A stretch of 64,000 nt of DNA, from positions 4,211,001 to 4,275,000 of the forward strand of contig JAQGEQ010000192.1 in assembly GCA_034620365.1 (NCBI GenBank). The letters are read 5' to 3'. Source of the stretch: Pegea sp. RAD2-039. Lineage: Eukaryota; Chordata; Thaliacea; Salpida; Salpidae. The notes beneath the pieces are model-generated. The model was not told where the DNA came from and ran no database searches. It saw only the letters and a list, made by a program, of their open reading frames with translations. Positions 24,601 to 37,663 of this stretch are shown here, one piece after another. The translations under genes were made by a program, and so were the position numbers. Every line of letters begins with the position of its first letter. Within the stretch, counting starts at the first letter, position 1.

Positions 24601-25402
24601 AAACAAATTATTAAACATCGAAAAAGCAAATTGACTATTTTTGGTCATAAAAAAAATCAACTGCTGAAGTAAAAAAAACATAAAAACTAATGTCATAACA
24701 TGTAACATGTAAACATCTGTACAAGAATTTAGTGAAGACGGTTTCAAATGAGACAACAACCTCTTTTTTAGTTCCTGATCTCTCCACTTCACAACTTGCT
24801 TCCATTGCTTCTCGCTCAGCTTCCCGAAGTTTTCTGTCAAATAAAACTTTGTTGGAAATGTGGATATGGAAATATAAATAAGCGACAAACCTTCGTTCTT
24901 CGCGTCGCTTATCCCGTTCTGCTCTCATTTCCTCATCTTCTTTCAGCTGCCTCCTGAATGAGGTTAATGACGTCAATAAAATGTTTTATGATCACACAAA
25001 AGAAGATACAAAAGAGTAAAAAGGTTAATTGTAGACGAAGTTTTATGGAATTGGAAACATTTTCAAGTTTATCTTGATTTTTGTGATAGGAAGTTATTTC
25101 AGCAAACTTCAAACTTACTCCAAGTCTTCTCGCTCCTTTCTTCTTCTCTCTTCACGCTCTTTTCTTCTTTTTAATCTTTGCTTTTCATATTCATCACTTT
25201 CTTCTGTATAATTACGTTGCTGAGAGCTTCTTATAGAGAAAGAATCAGAAACCCCAACAAGCCTGCAAATATAAACTCAAATTTGAGTGACACAAAAAAG
25301 ACCTTTTTACTTATCAGCTTCAGCTAGAAGTTCTTGACGCTTCTTTCTTCTCATTTCACGTCGCTGCTCCCAGGTCAATGAGTCATCTACAACATCAGCC
25401 AT
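18636..25402 (-). CDS. CALD1: Caldesmon-like actin-binding protein (18 exons, 966 aa)
   Basis: Transcript-order exons: 25402-25311, 25262-25119, 24953-24891, 24833-24761, 24167-23686, 23574-23535, 23321-23202, 22448-22371, 22311-22156, 21724-20786, 20201-20170, 20117-20021, 19967-19857, 19368-19195, 19092-18997, 18947-18849, 18796-18703, 18646-18636; 967 codons. The N-terminus (WEQRREMRRKKRQELLAEAD) resembles the caldesmon start. Residues 1-120 and about 290-415 are E/K/R-rich single helix. Residues 125-285 hold an acidic SEDQNDP array, and 417-729 a basic exon with (R/Q)EPLKP repeats. Residues 730-966 resemble the C-terminal actin/calmodulin region of caldesmon/LSP1: KTDSLNSRVEKYSQQA, RKNRWEKGEI, RKNLWESGKI, KRLNRWEKGDV, GVGDRLNKWQSK, KRKELWQSKV. 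Caldesmon binds actin, tropomyosin and calmodulin and restrains myosin. The final micro-exon (GAQ-stop) is the least certain part. Confidence 0.82.
21047..21240 (-). repeat. 18-bp coding tandem repeat, (R/Q)EPLKP array
   Basis: About eleven imperfect 18-base units lie inside the 939-base exon of the caldesmon-like gene. On the plus strand they read as variants of gcttgaggggttctcggg. Each unit encodes R/Q-E-P-L-K-P. Unit length is a multiple of three, so copy changes keep the frame. The plus-strand open frames here (GLEGFSGLEGF-like) are shadows of the repeat. Confidence 0.9.
23886..24085 (-). repeat. 21-bp coding tandem repeat, SEDQNDP array
   Basis: Nine or so near-identical 21-base units (plus strand: gatcttcagaaggatcgttt, one further t) lie in the fifth coding exon of the caldesmon-like gene and encode S-E-D-Q-N/K-D-P/H. 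High unit-to-unit identity implies recent expansion. The array makes an acidic, disordered spacer. The plus-strand IFRRIVL open frame is its shadow. Confidence 0.92.
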
Positions 25403-28197
25403 CTCTTAGCATCTAAATCTATCAATAGATTTGATGATTTGATCATTTGATGAGTAAATTTTAATATTTTTAAATATTTAACAAATAAACATACAAAAAG
25501 TTTTTATGAAGTTAAAATTAGTTGAAAAGAATTTATTTATATTTGTAGTTATCATATGACATTTTGATAAGACTAAGATAAGAAGCCAAAAATTTATAAG
25601 TTTTAAAGCATGAAAAAATTTCACAGTTAAAAACTTAAAAAAAAGTTGAAGGCTATAATAAAATAAAATTTAAAATAAAAAACATAAATTATAAGATAAA
25701 AGAGTTTTTTTTAACTATCTAAAGAACTTTTTTTCAAAAGTTCAAGTAAAGGTTATTCTTTATTAAATTTCTAATTTAACTAAAAAATTAAACCAAAAAA
25801 AATTTAAAATAAATCCTTATAAGTAGATTTCTTTCTGATAATATAAATAATAAATAGATACTAATATAATAATTAATAAAAATATTAATCTGTGATTATG
25901 AATTTATAAACACTTGATATTTTTACAACAAAGTAAACATTTTTATATAAAAAAAACTGAACTTTAAGAATTCAAAGATTTAAATATATTTTAAGCCTAT
26001 TTTAAAATTCAATTTATAATAAAAGTAGCTAGATAGACAACATTTTCAAACCTCAAATAGTATTTAGTATAATAAATTATAATAAAGATTTGTAAATACA
26101 AATTATAATTTAATTATTAACTACATTACTCATTAATTATCTATTAACTCTAAATTGATAATATATAAGAATTACTAAGTTTAAAAATAATTATTTAATA
26201 AAGTTCTTTTTATAAAAAGGTCTTTTTATAAAAATAAAAACTGATCTAAGAGAAAGTTTAAAACCTTTTAATAAACTTTAAAATGAAAATATTATTATCC
26301 AAACATTAATGTTATTCTTTTAAATAGGATAAACTGTATATACAATATAAGCTAATGTATTATTATAAACATATTATCATACACTATTATCATTATAGTT
26401 AAAAAAAGAAAAACCCTATAACAATTTAAAATGATTTTCTAATTTATAAACAATCTTAATGTCGATTGTATATTGTAATAATCAAGAATTTAATCATTTA
26501 TAAATATACCTTATCTAGTTTTAATTTCTTTCAAACGAGTTTATTAATATGGAAAGAAAAATATATAAAAAGTCTGAAAATAAAGATAAATTAAAAAAGG
26601 CGTTTTCGCTTAATGATAAATAATTCTGAATCATTTGAAAATTATTGAACAATTTAAAAGAAATATAAAAACATTTTATTTACATGAATAAGCAATTTTA
26701 GTTATGAACAATTTAGGAATCTGATTTAAGTCTTAGGATCGACAAACGTTAATGAGAATTTCCTAACATTAAAACCGTGACGCGAGAATGCTTGTAGCGA
26801 TTGAACATTTTTTTTTATCTCTAATGACGCTGATTTACGTTCTTGTTTCAATTTGATTAAACGCCATTTTCTACCATTTCTACCAGATATAATTAGATCG
26901 AAGAAAGATATGTTTCTTATTAAACTAATTTTGGGTTTTTAAAGTATCAAGAGAGTTAATGAGCAAATTAATTTTTTTATTCTTTTATATAAAATGAAAA
27001 AGAAATAGGTTGATTGAAAACGAATTATTATTTTCTAAAATCTTGATTAGAAAGGTTTATTGTTTTTATTATATACAAAATAATAATACATTATTTATAT
27101 AATAAAACTGCAGTCATTATTAATCATCAACTCTATAAAAATATATATTTTTTATAGAATATTTCTTGTAAAACAATTGTATTATTTGGATTGTAAAGAT
27201 TGTTTATTTTCTAGACCCTAAGGTAAGTTTGCATAAAAATAGCAAAGTTTTACTTAAGCTGTTTTGCTAAATAGCAAAACAGATAAAAAACACATAAGTA
27301 TCCTGAGGAAAATTTTAATTTTTTAAGCAAAAGAAATAGTTTGAATCAAAGTTTGGTTTTAATAATAAAAATGTAAATAAAAAATGCTTTATAAGTTTTT
27401 ATCTAAAATCGCTTCAAGTTTTATTTTGAAACTGATTGTCAAAAATTGATAAATGAATTTAAAACATTTTATTTTTTTATTAACGGATTAAAGCTGTATG
27501 TTTAAATCAACTATACCTACATCATTAAACAAAATATTTTTATGAATTGTCGAAATTATTTCGATTTTAACTTATTTTTCTAATCTTTTCTAAAATTTTC
27601 TGATGATTTTTCAGTCAATTTTTATAATTTATTTTTTGGTTGTTCGCAGTGCTACAAAAACATTTATGCTATTCTTGAAGAATCTATGATTTAAAAATCT
27701 GTTTTAAAAATTTATCTTTTAGGCCAAAAATTTCTTATTTATTTGAAATATTTATTATCTTAAATTAAATATTAAATTAATTATTATTATTCAACAATTT
27801 GAAAAGTATAGTTTAAATATTCAGTGATTTATTTATTTAGTCTTTCTTCAGTTATAGAATTATTTTCAAATATTTTTAAAACCTAAAATCATTTTTGAAA
27901 ATGGTATTTCTTCTTATAAACTTATTTTTGTTTTCAATAGAAGTGATTTTTCCAATGTTTATCAAGTATATTTTTTATTTAAACATTTTTTGAAAGCGTT
28001 TTTACTTTTTTTGATCGTAACAAAACAGGACAATTGAAGTTAAAAGTTTAAGTTAATAATTAAAACTTTATAACTTTGATTTTGATTAAAAAGAAAAATT
28101 TCTAAAAGAAAATTCTACATTTTAATATGAAAATGATTTGGTAATTTTTTGCTTCATTAACTTTTTTAATTTGTACAAATTAAAGAAAATCCTAAGC
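25403..28197. other. AT-rich gene desert
   Basis: 2.8 kb with no coding exon on either strand and no tandem array. An acceptor-like AG sits 10 bases upstream of the caldesmon-like start codon (25413-25414). A perfect inverted repeat with 11-base arms lies at 27259-27282. Nothing else was recognised. Confidence 0.55.
27259..27282. repeat. Perfect inverted repeat, 11-base arms
   Basis: Arms ctgttttgcta and tagcaaaacag are separated by two bases. The hairpin would be AT-rich. It is isolated, with no neighbouring gene end or promoter, so no role is assigned. Confidence 0.6.
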
Positions 28198-31100
28198 TTA
28201 TTCAGCTCTTGTACTTTCGAGATTTTCTTCATCATTTGGTTTGTGATTATATAATGGTAACATCATCATTGGAATCTTATAATGTTTTGCTATCGATAAT
28301 AGTTCTTCTTCATAAATTTTGTTGAGTTTATTCAGTTCTTTGCAATCTTTTCTCATCTCTTCAATTTCCTCGAATTGTAGAAGAGAAAACTCATGTTTTA
28401 ATTCAGCAATTTTTTCCTTCAATCTATCATTACTTTCTTCTTTTCGTAAACAATCCTTTTGAAAAGAAAAGTTAAAAATCAAATTAAGATTGAAAGAAGT
28501 TAATAATTAATTTTTTTTTTCATCTGACAAAAATACTTTAACAGTTTTTTTTTTAGTTTTAAAGTTTAAAGAAAAAATTTCCGAAGGAAAATAACTTTAC
28601 TCGATTTAAGTTTTTCATGTAAATTAAACTTGAAGAAAATTATAAAATCAAAGAGAATAGTTATAAAATTAGTTATGATTTTCATGAAAATGTTTAGAGA
28701 TCTTACATTAAAGGCAGAAAACTCTTGAGAGCTTAAAATTTTTGAAGACTGTAATTTTTCAAATAATTGCTTTAAACAATTATTATCATATTCCAACTGA
28801 ATATTTTCCATTCTGAAAATTTTTATACATTGAGTTTGTTTATTCATTTTTTTATAAAACAAGTAAATACCTGCATGAGTGGTAATCCCTGAGATTATCT
28901 GTAAAGTTATTCTCGATGCACAAATTCAAATGCTCTTCTAGTTTGTTCGCCTGTAAATTTATCATATTTGAAATTTCATTTCAATTTTATTGTAAAATAT
29001 TTAATAAATATTTTTAAATAATAAACATAAGCTAACTTTTTGAAGTAAATTGATATATTCATCATTTGAGATAAACTTATCTGTACATCTTGTTTTACGT
29101 AAAGATCTGATAACAAAAATCAAATTAAAAATCTCACTGAATTTTGACATCAAACACTTACTGATGATCAAAATGATCAAATTTAGATGTTCTATATCTA
29201 CTCTGAGATAATTCTTTAATCTGAAAACTAAAATTGTAAGACAAAAATTTAGAATTTTTTCAACCACCTTTTCTACAGCCCGAATATTATCTTTGACTAA
29301 CTTCTTATTCACAAGTTGTACTTTTGCTAGATTTTCTTCAACAATTTCTAGCATTTCTTCTTTTTGTTGTAATATTTCTTCAGTCAACATAAGTTTTTCG
29401 ATGTAACTAAACCATCACGACAATCTTAAGTAATGAAATAAGAACTTTTGAATAAACCTTGCTTGAATTTCATCTCTAATTTCTCGCTCATGGCGTAAAT
29501 TTTCATTGTTTGTTTCTCGAGTAAGCTCCAATTTAAATTCTAACTCGTCAATTGCATCTTCCTAAAAATGAAACGATTGAGGTTAAAGCAACTTAGCTTT
29601 GAAAGATAGTATTTTATAAACAAAACGCTTCAATAAGTTGAAAATTTGGTAAACCTCAAAGTTGAAACTTTCTTTTTGCTGTTTTAATTTCATTTCAGCT
29701 AATTCCAAAGCTTTGTCTTTTTTCTTCAACTGATCTTCTGCTTTTAATAGTTTTCTAACATAACTACAAACAAATAATATTTTCAATTTATTATGATAAA
29801 GATGAGGTTGAAACCTATTTTGGAGTTGTTCTTTTAAATCTTGTTCATTTCGGAGTATTTCTTCATTAGCTCTTTGAGTGACTTCTAATCGAAGTTCTAA
29901 TTCTTCAACAATTTCGTTCTTAAACAAAAAAATTTAACTTTTATGTAATTTTTTGCAGCTTATTTTACCTTTTCCTGTTTTAATTGTTCGGTTTTTAAGC
30001 TGCAAGTTTTTTTTAGATCTTTGATTGTATTCTGCATTTGATCTTTTTCATTTTCAAGTTGGTTAATCGATTGTCTGAAACAAAAATTATTTCATGAAAA
30101 GATCTGTAGCCAGTTTTTTGATTTTTTTCCAAAAAATACTTTTACTTTTAGCAAAAATTCAATAAAATCTTAAAAATTGGTAACTTAATATGAAAAATCA
30201 CCTGTAATTATTGACTTGCTGTAAAAGTTTTTGATTGTTTAAGCTGACATCAGAGACAGCATCTTTCATTTCTTTCATCTTGGCATAAGTTCATTATTTT
30301 AAGTATTAACCCGAATTTCACAAATAGTTTTATTATTTAAAAGTATATTACCTCATTTTGTTTATCAAACAAAACTTCTTCTACGGACTTCATTGTAACT
30401 CTTAGAGCATCTTTTTCGTTTTCTACTGCAGCCATTTGATCTTCAACTTTCTGTTCCAATCTCTTACAACAATCTTTCAAATTTTTGTTTTCTTTTTCTA
30501 GCAAATGCGTATGAGCAAGTGATCTAGAGATTCAAATGAATAAATATTTTTATTTCAGAGTTTTTCTAACTTTTTTAGCTGTAATTCCAAGTCTGAATCA
30601 GTTGTAAGAGTTGAATTTAACTGAGCTTGAGTATCTTCTAATTCAAATTTAACTTGTAATAATTCATCTTTTAGTTTTTTATTTTCTGTTTCTACGCCTT
30701 CCTTCTTTTTCTGTTATCAATTTTGTTCTTGTAGTTTAAACAAAAACAATAGTAGTAACAAACAATTATTAACAATTTTCTTTATCAGTTACTATTTGAT
30801 ATAAATTAATAAGTTACGCCTACTTTGAATCGTTCTAAATTTGTTTGAATGTTTTCAATATCTATTTGATATTTTTCTATTTCTTCCACCCTTTTTTGTT
30901 TTTCTTCATTTTCAAGTAAATAGATATTTCTGAAAATTTTAAGATGATTTTAAATTTCATTTCTAATAATAATTATCAATGTTAACAAGTTAAACTAGAA
31001 GACACATTAATTTTGATAATTAATTACAAACAACTAATCACAAACCTTTGGTTTTCGAGTTGCTTGCTTAGTTCAGATGACTTCGCTTTTAAATCCTCAT

Positions 31101-33069
31101 TTTTTTCTAAAGTAGCTGTGTAATTCACCTAAAAAATATTGTCATCAAAAATTAAGTTGCTCTTTAAATAAAGAAAATTTTTAGCAAAATTAACTGATTA
31201 AAGTTTCAAAATGCGAAGTTGAAAACTTTAAAAAGTTTCTTTAATCATTAAATAGAAGATTTGTAAGAAGTATACCTGCAACTCTTGAAATTCATTTTGA
31301 AGTCTTTCATTTTGTTCTTTTTGATCATTAAAATCTTTAGAAAGTTTATTTTTGATCTCAATTTCAATTTCTAAATCTGCTATTTTTTGACTGAAAAAAT
31401 AGTTTCTATCAGTTTAGCTGCTAATTGAATTTAGTAATTACAATTTTCTTTTATAGAAAAGTTAAGTAGCTTAAAAATTTATTTAATCTATCATTTATTT
31501 ATTACTTATATATTTATGTATATTCGACATATATTTGTTTATATGAATCACTTTATTTCAAGGCTTTCTGTTACTAGTTCATTTCGCTCATTTTCCGATT
31601 TTGAAGCATTTTCTTTTAAGTTTTTGATATTTTGAAGAATTCTTGAAATATAAATTACAATTTATTGAGGATTAGATTTATGAGTGAATTTTTAAACCTT
31701 TTTATCAAGGTTTCACAAGCTTCTTCTTCTGATCCCAACTGTACATCTACCATTTCTTGAATTGATAGAAGACCAGTCTATAAGAAATTAAACATAATTA
31801 TTTCGTACTTTAGGTTCTAAAGTTTTGAAAATAATTTATTTTTAACGAAAAAATAACTTTTCTCAAACCTCAGCTTTTTCTTTCTCTTCTTTTATTTCTG
31901 TCAACTCAGTAGACAGCAAAATGTTTTCTTTGTTCAACATATCCAATTTATTCCTAAACATTAGTTATGAATAGACAATAAAAGCTATAAAAGCAACTTA
32001 TTCAACTCAATAAATAATTACTCAAACAATAAATAAGCTTTTCAAAATTTAAAAACATGATTGAACTAATGAAGTTTGCTTCATATTATATTTATTTTAT
32101 TAAATCTTTTAGATATTTTGTGTCTTACCTGATTTCTTCTAACATATTTAATGCTTCACAGTCTTTATCTTTATCATCAACTGTTTTGTTTTGATCATTT
32201 AAATCCGACTAAAAGCAGTTTCGATTTAAATTTTAATTAAAAATTTTGATGAGAAATAAAATGAATTCAAAAGAATTAAACAAGGTCGCTATTAGGAGAG
32301 ATACACAAATGTAAATCTTAGTTTTAAAGTCAACAAGGAAACACTTTAAATTTACTTTGCTCATTGATTCTTTTAGTTCCTCATCAATTGAATCTTCTAA
32401 TGATTCTTCAACTATTCTAACAATTTCAACTTTTGTTAAACTAAAACTATTATAACAAATTTTGTTTTTTTGATAAAAATTGAAATTACAATAAACTCAT
32501 TTTCATTTCAAAATCTAAGATAATTACCAAAATGAAAATATTTATAAATTTATGATTTTATCTGTGACAAACCTTGATACATCATTATCATTAAATGTAG
32601 AGTGATGAGCTAAAATAACTTCTTTCTCTAATGTCGAAACTTTACTATTTAGAAGAAGGTTTTCTTGAACTAACGATTCTTTTTCACCATTTAATCTGAA
32701 TACAAACTATTTAATAATTTTTCATTAAACTTCGATATTTACCTTTTCATATTTTCTTGTACTTGTTTGTTTTTTCCATTTGCTATATTCAGTTTTTTCT
32801 TTGTTGCTGCTTCAGATTTTTTGATAAGCTGAATTTCGTTTTGCAAATTTTTTACTACTTTATTCAAACTTTTTAGTTGTTCCTCCTTTATTGAAAACAA
32901 TTAAGAATTAAGTTAATAAGAAATTTATGATGTAAAAAAGTGTTTTCATTATAATGTACAACCAAATATGAGTTTTCAAAGATAACAAATCTTTACTTAA
33001 ATAATTTCAAAGACTTACTTCCCAGCTCTTTACCTTAGCAGCTTTCACTTCCAAATAAGATGACGCCAT
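28198..33069 (-). CDS. Long coiled-coil protein (24 exons, 854 aa)
   Basis: Transcript-order exons: 33069-33019, 32885-32743, 32695-32573, 32440-32356, 32208-32129, 31953-31869, 31777-31698, 31641-31552, 31390-31276, 31128-31046, 30929-30824, 30710-30571, 30523-30352, 30278-30202, 30074-29969, 29918-29815, 29763-29655, 29561-29458, 29406-29268, 29220-29162, 29106-29037, 28950-28871, 28812-28707, 28455-28198. They close in one frame at 854 aa. The product is nearly all E/K/L/Q/N-rich heptad coiled coil, with no membrane segment or globular domain recognised. Exons 16-17 and 18-19 encode related blocks (VEELELRLEVTQRANEE then SYVRKLL; IDELEFKLELTRETNNE then SYIEKLM), an internal duplication. 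The last ~25 residues are less coiled. Similar proteins act in centrosomes, cilia, Golgi tethers or muscle; the family was not identified. The gene is divergent from the P450. Confidence 0.8.
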
Positions 33070-34898
33070 AATTTTAATTTAGTTTGAAGTTATGTCTCAA
33101 TCAATGAAACATTTAATCTTATTTTTCATTAAATCTGTATAACAAAATATATTGCTTTGAATATCATAATAAAATTTATAAGATGTACAAAAAAATTAGA
33201 AAAATTGTCAGAAGAAAAATACTTTATTCTGTTTTATCATTTAGATATTCTTTAGTATCTTAATTTTATAAAAACTAAAAAGACATTTATCTCTATAATG
33301 TATCTTAATTATGCTTTATAACAATGCTCTCAAGATAAAAGCTTAAAAAGTTGACAACAAAAAACAACATTAGTTAAACTAATCAACCTGTAAGCAGTTT
33401 GTTCACTTATGAAAGTTATCGATAAAAGTTCTTGAATAAGATATTTGCTTTTGTGATGGCGGTAATTTTAACGGTTAAATTTATTGTTGTGATAGAGAAT
33501 GTCGACAAACCGTATGATGTATTGTAACGTATTTCCACAAATTCAAATACTAACGGTTACATTTTGAGTTGAAGCCTTTCAAACTAGTTCTAATTAAACA
33601 AAAATTTAATTACAATTTTATACAAATTTAAAGCAATTGAAATTTGTTTTGAAAATATAAATTTTAGCTTAGAAAACATTTTACTGTTTAGTGAACAGTT
33701 TGACTTATTAAGACTTTATTTAAACCATTTGAATTAAGAAATAACAAGGATAATTGCAAACATATATTTACTTTTATGATCGAAACAGGTAACAAACTAA
33801 AGTGGCATATGGTAGTATGTCCCGCCTCAAACGTCGACCAATAGCTGCTAACTATAAAAAGCAGACAAAGATGATTTTGTAGCGATTTCATTTGCTTAAT
33901 TAATGTAATTACAAGAATCAAGTTTACATTAGAACACACCAGGCTTGACATAATCGAAGTTCGTTAAATGTAAACATTCTAATACATGAATAAATTTATC
34001 AAATTGTCTGTTTAAAATTCAAAGCTATTTTGTTTACTCATCCGGCGATAATAAAACAGTTTGACCAAAAATTAAACACATTTGTTTAACAAAAATTTAA
34101 TGCATAATATTATTATAATATACAATTATCATTTGAAAATATTTGGTCGAATGGCATGTAAAGCAATCAACAAAATCTGACAAAAAATTACAATTTTGTG
34201 GTGTATAGTCCAATGTAACTATTATTGCCGACTTTTAGCAAATGCAACAAAGTGCTTACCTTCTTAGTAAAGTTGTAGCTTATTAGAAATAGAAGATTTT
34301 TAATTATGTGATTTGCATATAATAAAAAAACAATTGTCAGAAATAAATAAGCATTTAATTATAAATTATTAGAAATATAGGTAAATGAAATAAACTTATA
34401 ATAAGATCGGATCAGAATATCTTTAAGTCTGGCTCGTAAAAGCGTCCTTAAAATTTTTAATAAACTAAGATTAGAGGTTATTTTTAAGAATGGTATTCTA
34501 TCGCTATTTTAGTTAAAATTACAATTTTCATAAACTTTATAGCGTTAGTTAAAGTTAATTATTAGATCAAAAATGACTTTATTTATATTTTAAACGATAA
34601 TCAGATAAAAGTAAATATTATTTTTCTAAAGAGCAAATATTTATTTATTTTAGTGAGGTTGTTATAAATAGTTGAAGTAACAAAACTAAAAGATACAATT
34701 CAAAGGTATAATTCTAAAACTTTAAAGTTTTTTTACAAATTTTTTCAAAAATAGCATAAACTAAGTATATTTAGAGACTTTACTATTATTCATTTCATGA
34801 CTTCTAATATTTTATTAATATCTAGGCTTTTTTTCACTAGCAAGTAATGAATTTAATTAAATATTAGAGTTGAATTGATAAAAACTTTTATTGAAAAT
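33070..34898. other. Divergent intergenic region
   Basis: This lies between the coiled-coil gene (-) and the P450 gene (+). A minus-strand 87-codon frame (33951-33688) has a signal-peptide-like start at an internal Met, and a second open stretch (about 33556-33430, minus) has NTS and NLT sites, but they do not form a convincing gene. An acceptor-like TTTTTTTCACTAG ends at 34840, 58 bases before the P450 start codon. The rest is AT-rich. Confidence 0.45.
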
Positions 34899-36571
34899 AT
34901 GCAGATTTTAGGTGTTGGTGTCAAAATGATTTTTATAATTTCATTTGTGTCAAAGTTGGTTTTATCATTTGTAACTTTACATTGTGTGAGATTTTTGTTT
35001 AGCTATTTAAGATGGCTTTACAAAGTGATGAAATTACCTGGTCTTCCAGAAAAAGCTTATCCTATTGTGGGACATTTATATTTATTTCCAAAACAAGTTG
35101 GGTTTGTTTATTTTCGTTGGATGAAACTATTATTAAAAGCTGCTGAAGAAAAAGGCAAGAAGTGTATGACATTCTGGTTAGGAGTACTTCCTTTGTTTAG
35201 TATAGTTCATCCAGACCTGGCAGAAACAGTCTTAAAAAGTAATGTACTTCTTGAGAAGCCAGATATTTACAACTCATCGTTAGATTGGCTTGGAGACGGT
35301 CTTGTTATCACTAAAGGAAGAAAATGGTTTCATCGAAGACGCCTTTTCACTCCATCATTTCATTTTAAAATTTTGAATGATTTTTTGGAGGTGATGAACG
35401 AACAAGCTGATATATTTGTGAAGAATTTATCAAAAACTAAAGCTGAAGGAAAATTGGATGTAATTAAAGCAATAACGCTCTGTACACTTGATATCATCTG
35501 CGAAACTGCAATGGGCGTCAAACTGAATGTACAAAATGATAAATCGCATTATTATGTTCAGGCTCTCGAAAGGTGAGAAGGTTTAAGCTAGAAATATTCT
35601 TCATTTCTTAATATTTAAGTAATTGCTATTTTTTGACAAATCTATTTACTTTAATAAAAAATTTTGTTCTGTTATTTTTATCATTTATTGAAACACTCAA
35701 AATTTTAAATTTCAGAAAAGCTGAAATAAACCGATCAAAATTGACAAATCCTCTCAACAATATCGATTTTATATTTAAGCATACGAAGCTTGGAAAAGAA
35801 AGTGAACACACAACTAAATTGTTGCATAAATTCACTGAAAATGTAGTTTTAAAAAGATTAAAGGAAAATAACATTAAAAGTGGAAGCAAGAGGCTAGCTT
35901 TTTTGGACATGCTGATTAATTCAGAGACTGAACACGGCGAAAAGTTGAACGTGAACGATTTAAGAGAAGAAGTTGATACTTTTATGTTTGCTGGTCACGA
36001 TACAAATGCAACCTCTTTGATTTGGACATTGTACTTATTAGGTCAAAACATAGAAGAGCAAAATAAACTAATTGAAGAGGTTGATGCAGTGTTTCCTACT
36101 TCATCTTTTTTTGTGGATTCTGAAAGGTTAAAGAGCTTACCTTATATGGAAATGGTTATCAAAGAATCATTGAGGATGTTTCCTCCAGTTTCAATGATTG
36201 CTCGTCGAATCAGTGAAACGACAGTTATTGATGGCAACAAACTTCCTGTTGATACAAAGTGTTACATCATGATCTTTGCTATTCATCGAAACCCAGAGTT
36301 TTGGAAGAACCCCACAAATTTTGACCCTGAAAGATTTAATCTGGAAAATTCTTCGAAACGTCATCCATTTGCATTCATTCCTTTTTCGGCTGGACCTCGT
36401 AATTGTATTGGTCAAAAATTTGCAATGAATGAACAAAAAGTGATCTTGTCAAAATTCTTCAAAAAGTTTACAGTCTCAACTTCAGTTAAAGAGGAAGATT
36501 TAGAAATATCAATGGGTTTGATCACTACTCCAATGAATGTGACTTTTACTATTCAAGAAAGAGTCATTTAA
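34899..36571 (+). CDS. CYP4: CYP4-type microsomal cytochrome P450 (2 exons, 509 aa)
   Basis: Exons 34899-35572 and 35716-36571 join across a 143-base intron into 509 aa ending in TAA. An N-terminal hydrophobic anchor (about residues 10-30) is followed by the proline hinge LPGLPEKAYPIVGH. Then come the C-helix WxxRR (KWFHRRRLFTPSFHF), the I-helix AGHDT (317-321), ExxR (ESLR, 375-378), NFDPERF and the heme-binding FSAGPRNCIG with ligand Cys455. Length and motif order are those of a complete, probably active family 4 enzyme. These are ER-bound monooxygenases that use NADPH-P450 reductase and often hydroxylate fatty acids or xenobiotics. The substrate is not predictable. The start is ATG 34899; the open frame extends upstream only without an ATG. 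Several AATAAA signals follow the stop. Confidence 0.93.
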
Positions 36572-37660
36572 AGTATTTTTTTTCAATCTCTATTTGTGTC
36601 ACATCAAAGTATATTTAATAAACAATTTAAGATATCTTTTTATTAATCTTTTGCTTGATAATTTACTTGTTGCTCTTATTTCAAAATTAGCTTTGAAAAT
36701 TTATTCAAGTATTTTGTCTTAAAATTGTCTTTTTGGAAATAAAGATTACATTTTTCTTTTGATGATGCTGGTGCAATTTTACATTTGAATTATTTACAAT
36801 AAACAAAACAAAACAATATCAATTTAAATTTAAGTTTTCTTTTTTTGGCAGTCAATAAATAAAACTTGTTTGACTTTAGCAGCTGAAAAAATTTGTTTTA
36901 TTTATTTGTTTGAACGTGTGGCTGCGAATGAGAAATTATACAGCTCCTATAGCTAATAAAAAACAGGATGACTGCAGAAAGATAGTAGGTAACAGAGTTT
37001 GACAAAACTCACGTATTAAAGTATTGAATTAAAAAAAAAAGAATAGTGCTGAGGCATTACTAAATGTATACTTAGAATCAAAAATGTAAGATGAATTGAG
37101 AAATAAGGAAATAGACAGCATATCACTTGTTAAGGAGTTACTTAAATCATAATTTCAAATAAGGTTTTGTTTGCATACAGCAGGCTTACTATTGCCTTTT
37201 ATCTCAAAAAAGCAAACAATTGCATTCGAAAACTAATAAAGTAGTTATTTGAAAAATTAAGCAAGAAAATTTCTAGAAGCTTGCAAATTTCTGGCTCCTT
37301 ACTTTGAGCAAAACTTGCAGTTACGAACAATTTTCTTGACTTGGTATAATTGACTAACAAATTTTTAGAAGCTAAGGTAATAACTTAAACTGAGAACTTA
37401 AACTTAAGAAATGATGAAATTTAATTGCTGTTTGCTGGTTCGACTTTCAGATTTTTATAATTTTTTTTTGCAATTTGTTAAAAGTATTTTAGGTGGTTTT
37501 CGGCTAAAACAACAATTACCAAAATTATTTTTTGGAAAATATTTTGTATGAAGTTACCAATTACAAACCATTTGACATAACTAAAACTAAAGAAGACATA
37601 TTTTAAAATATATTACAATTAATGATGAGATTACTGTTAAGGCCTTTTTGAAGGTTCCGA
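36572..37660. other. Spacer with dispersed repeat
   Basis: This holds the P450 3' flank with AATAAA motifs at about 36617 and 36737, then a repeat copy at 36890-37175 described separately. The remainder is AT-rich and non-coding. Confidence 0.55.
36890..37175 (+). repeat. Dispersed repeat, member 1 of a pair
   Basis: It shares an ordered set of blocks with 45420-45760: tttatttatttg near the start, gtggctgcgaatgagaaatt, atacagctc, then about 150 bases later gaatcaaaaatg, gaaatagacagcatat and a ttaaggagttacttaaat-type end. The two copies differ by many substitutions and small gaps, so this is an old interspersed element of unknown class. Confidence 0.6.
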
Positions 37661-37663
37661 AAA

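Noticed and set aside
33430..33951. Possible two-exon secreted protein on the minus strand
   Set aside because: A signal-like start and NxS/T-containing open stretch exist, but the only phase-compatible donor (GTTTAA) is weak and no family is recognisable.
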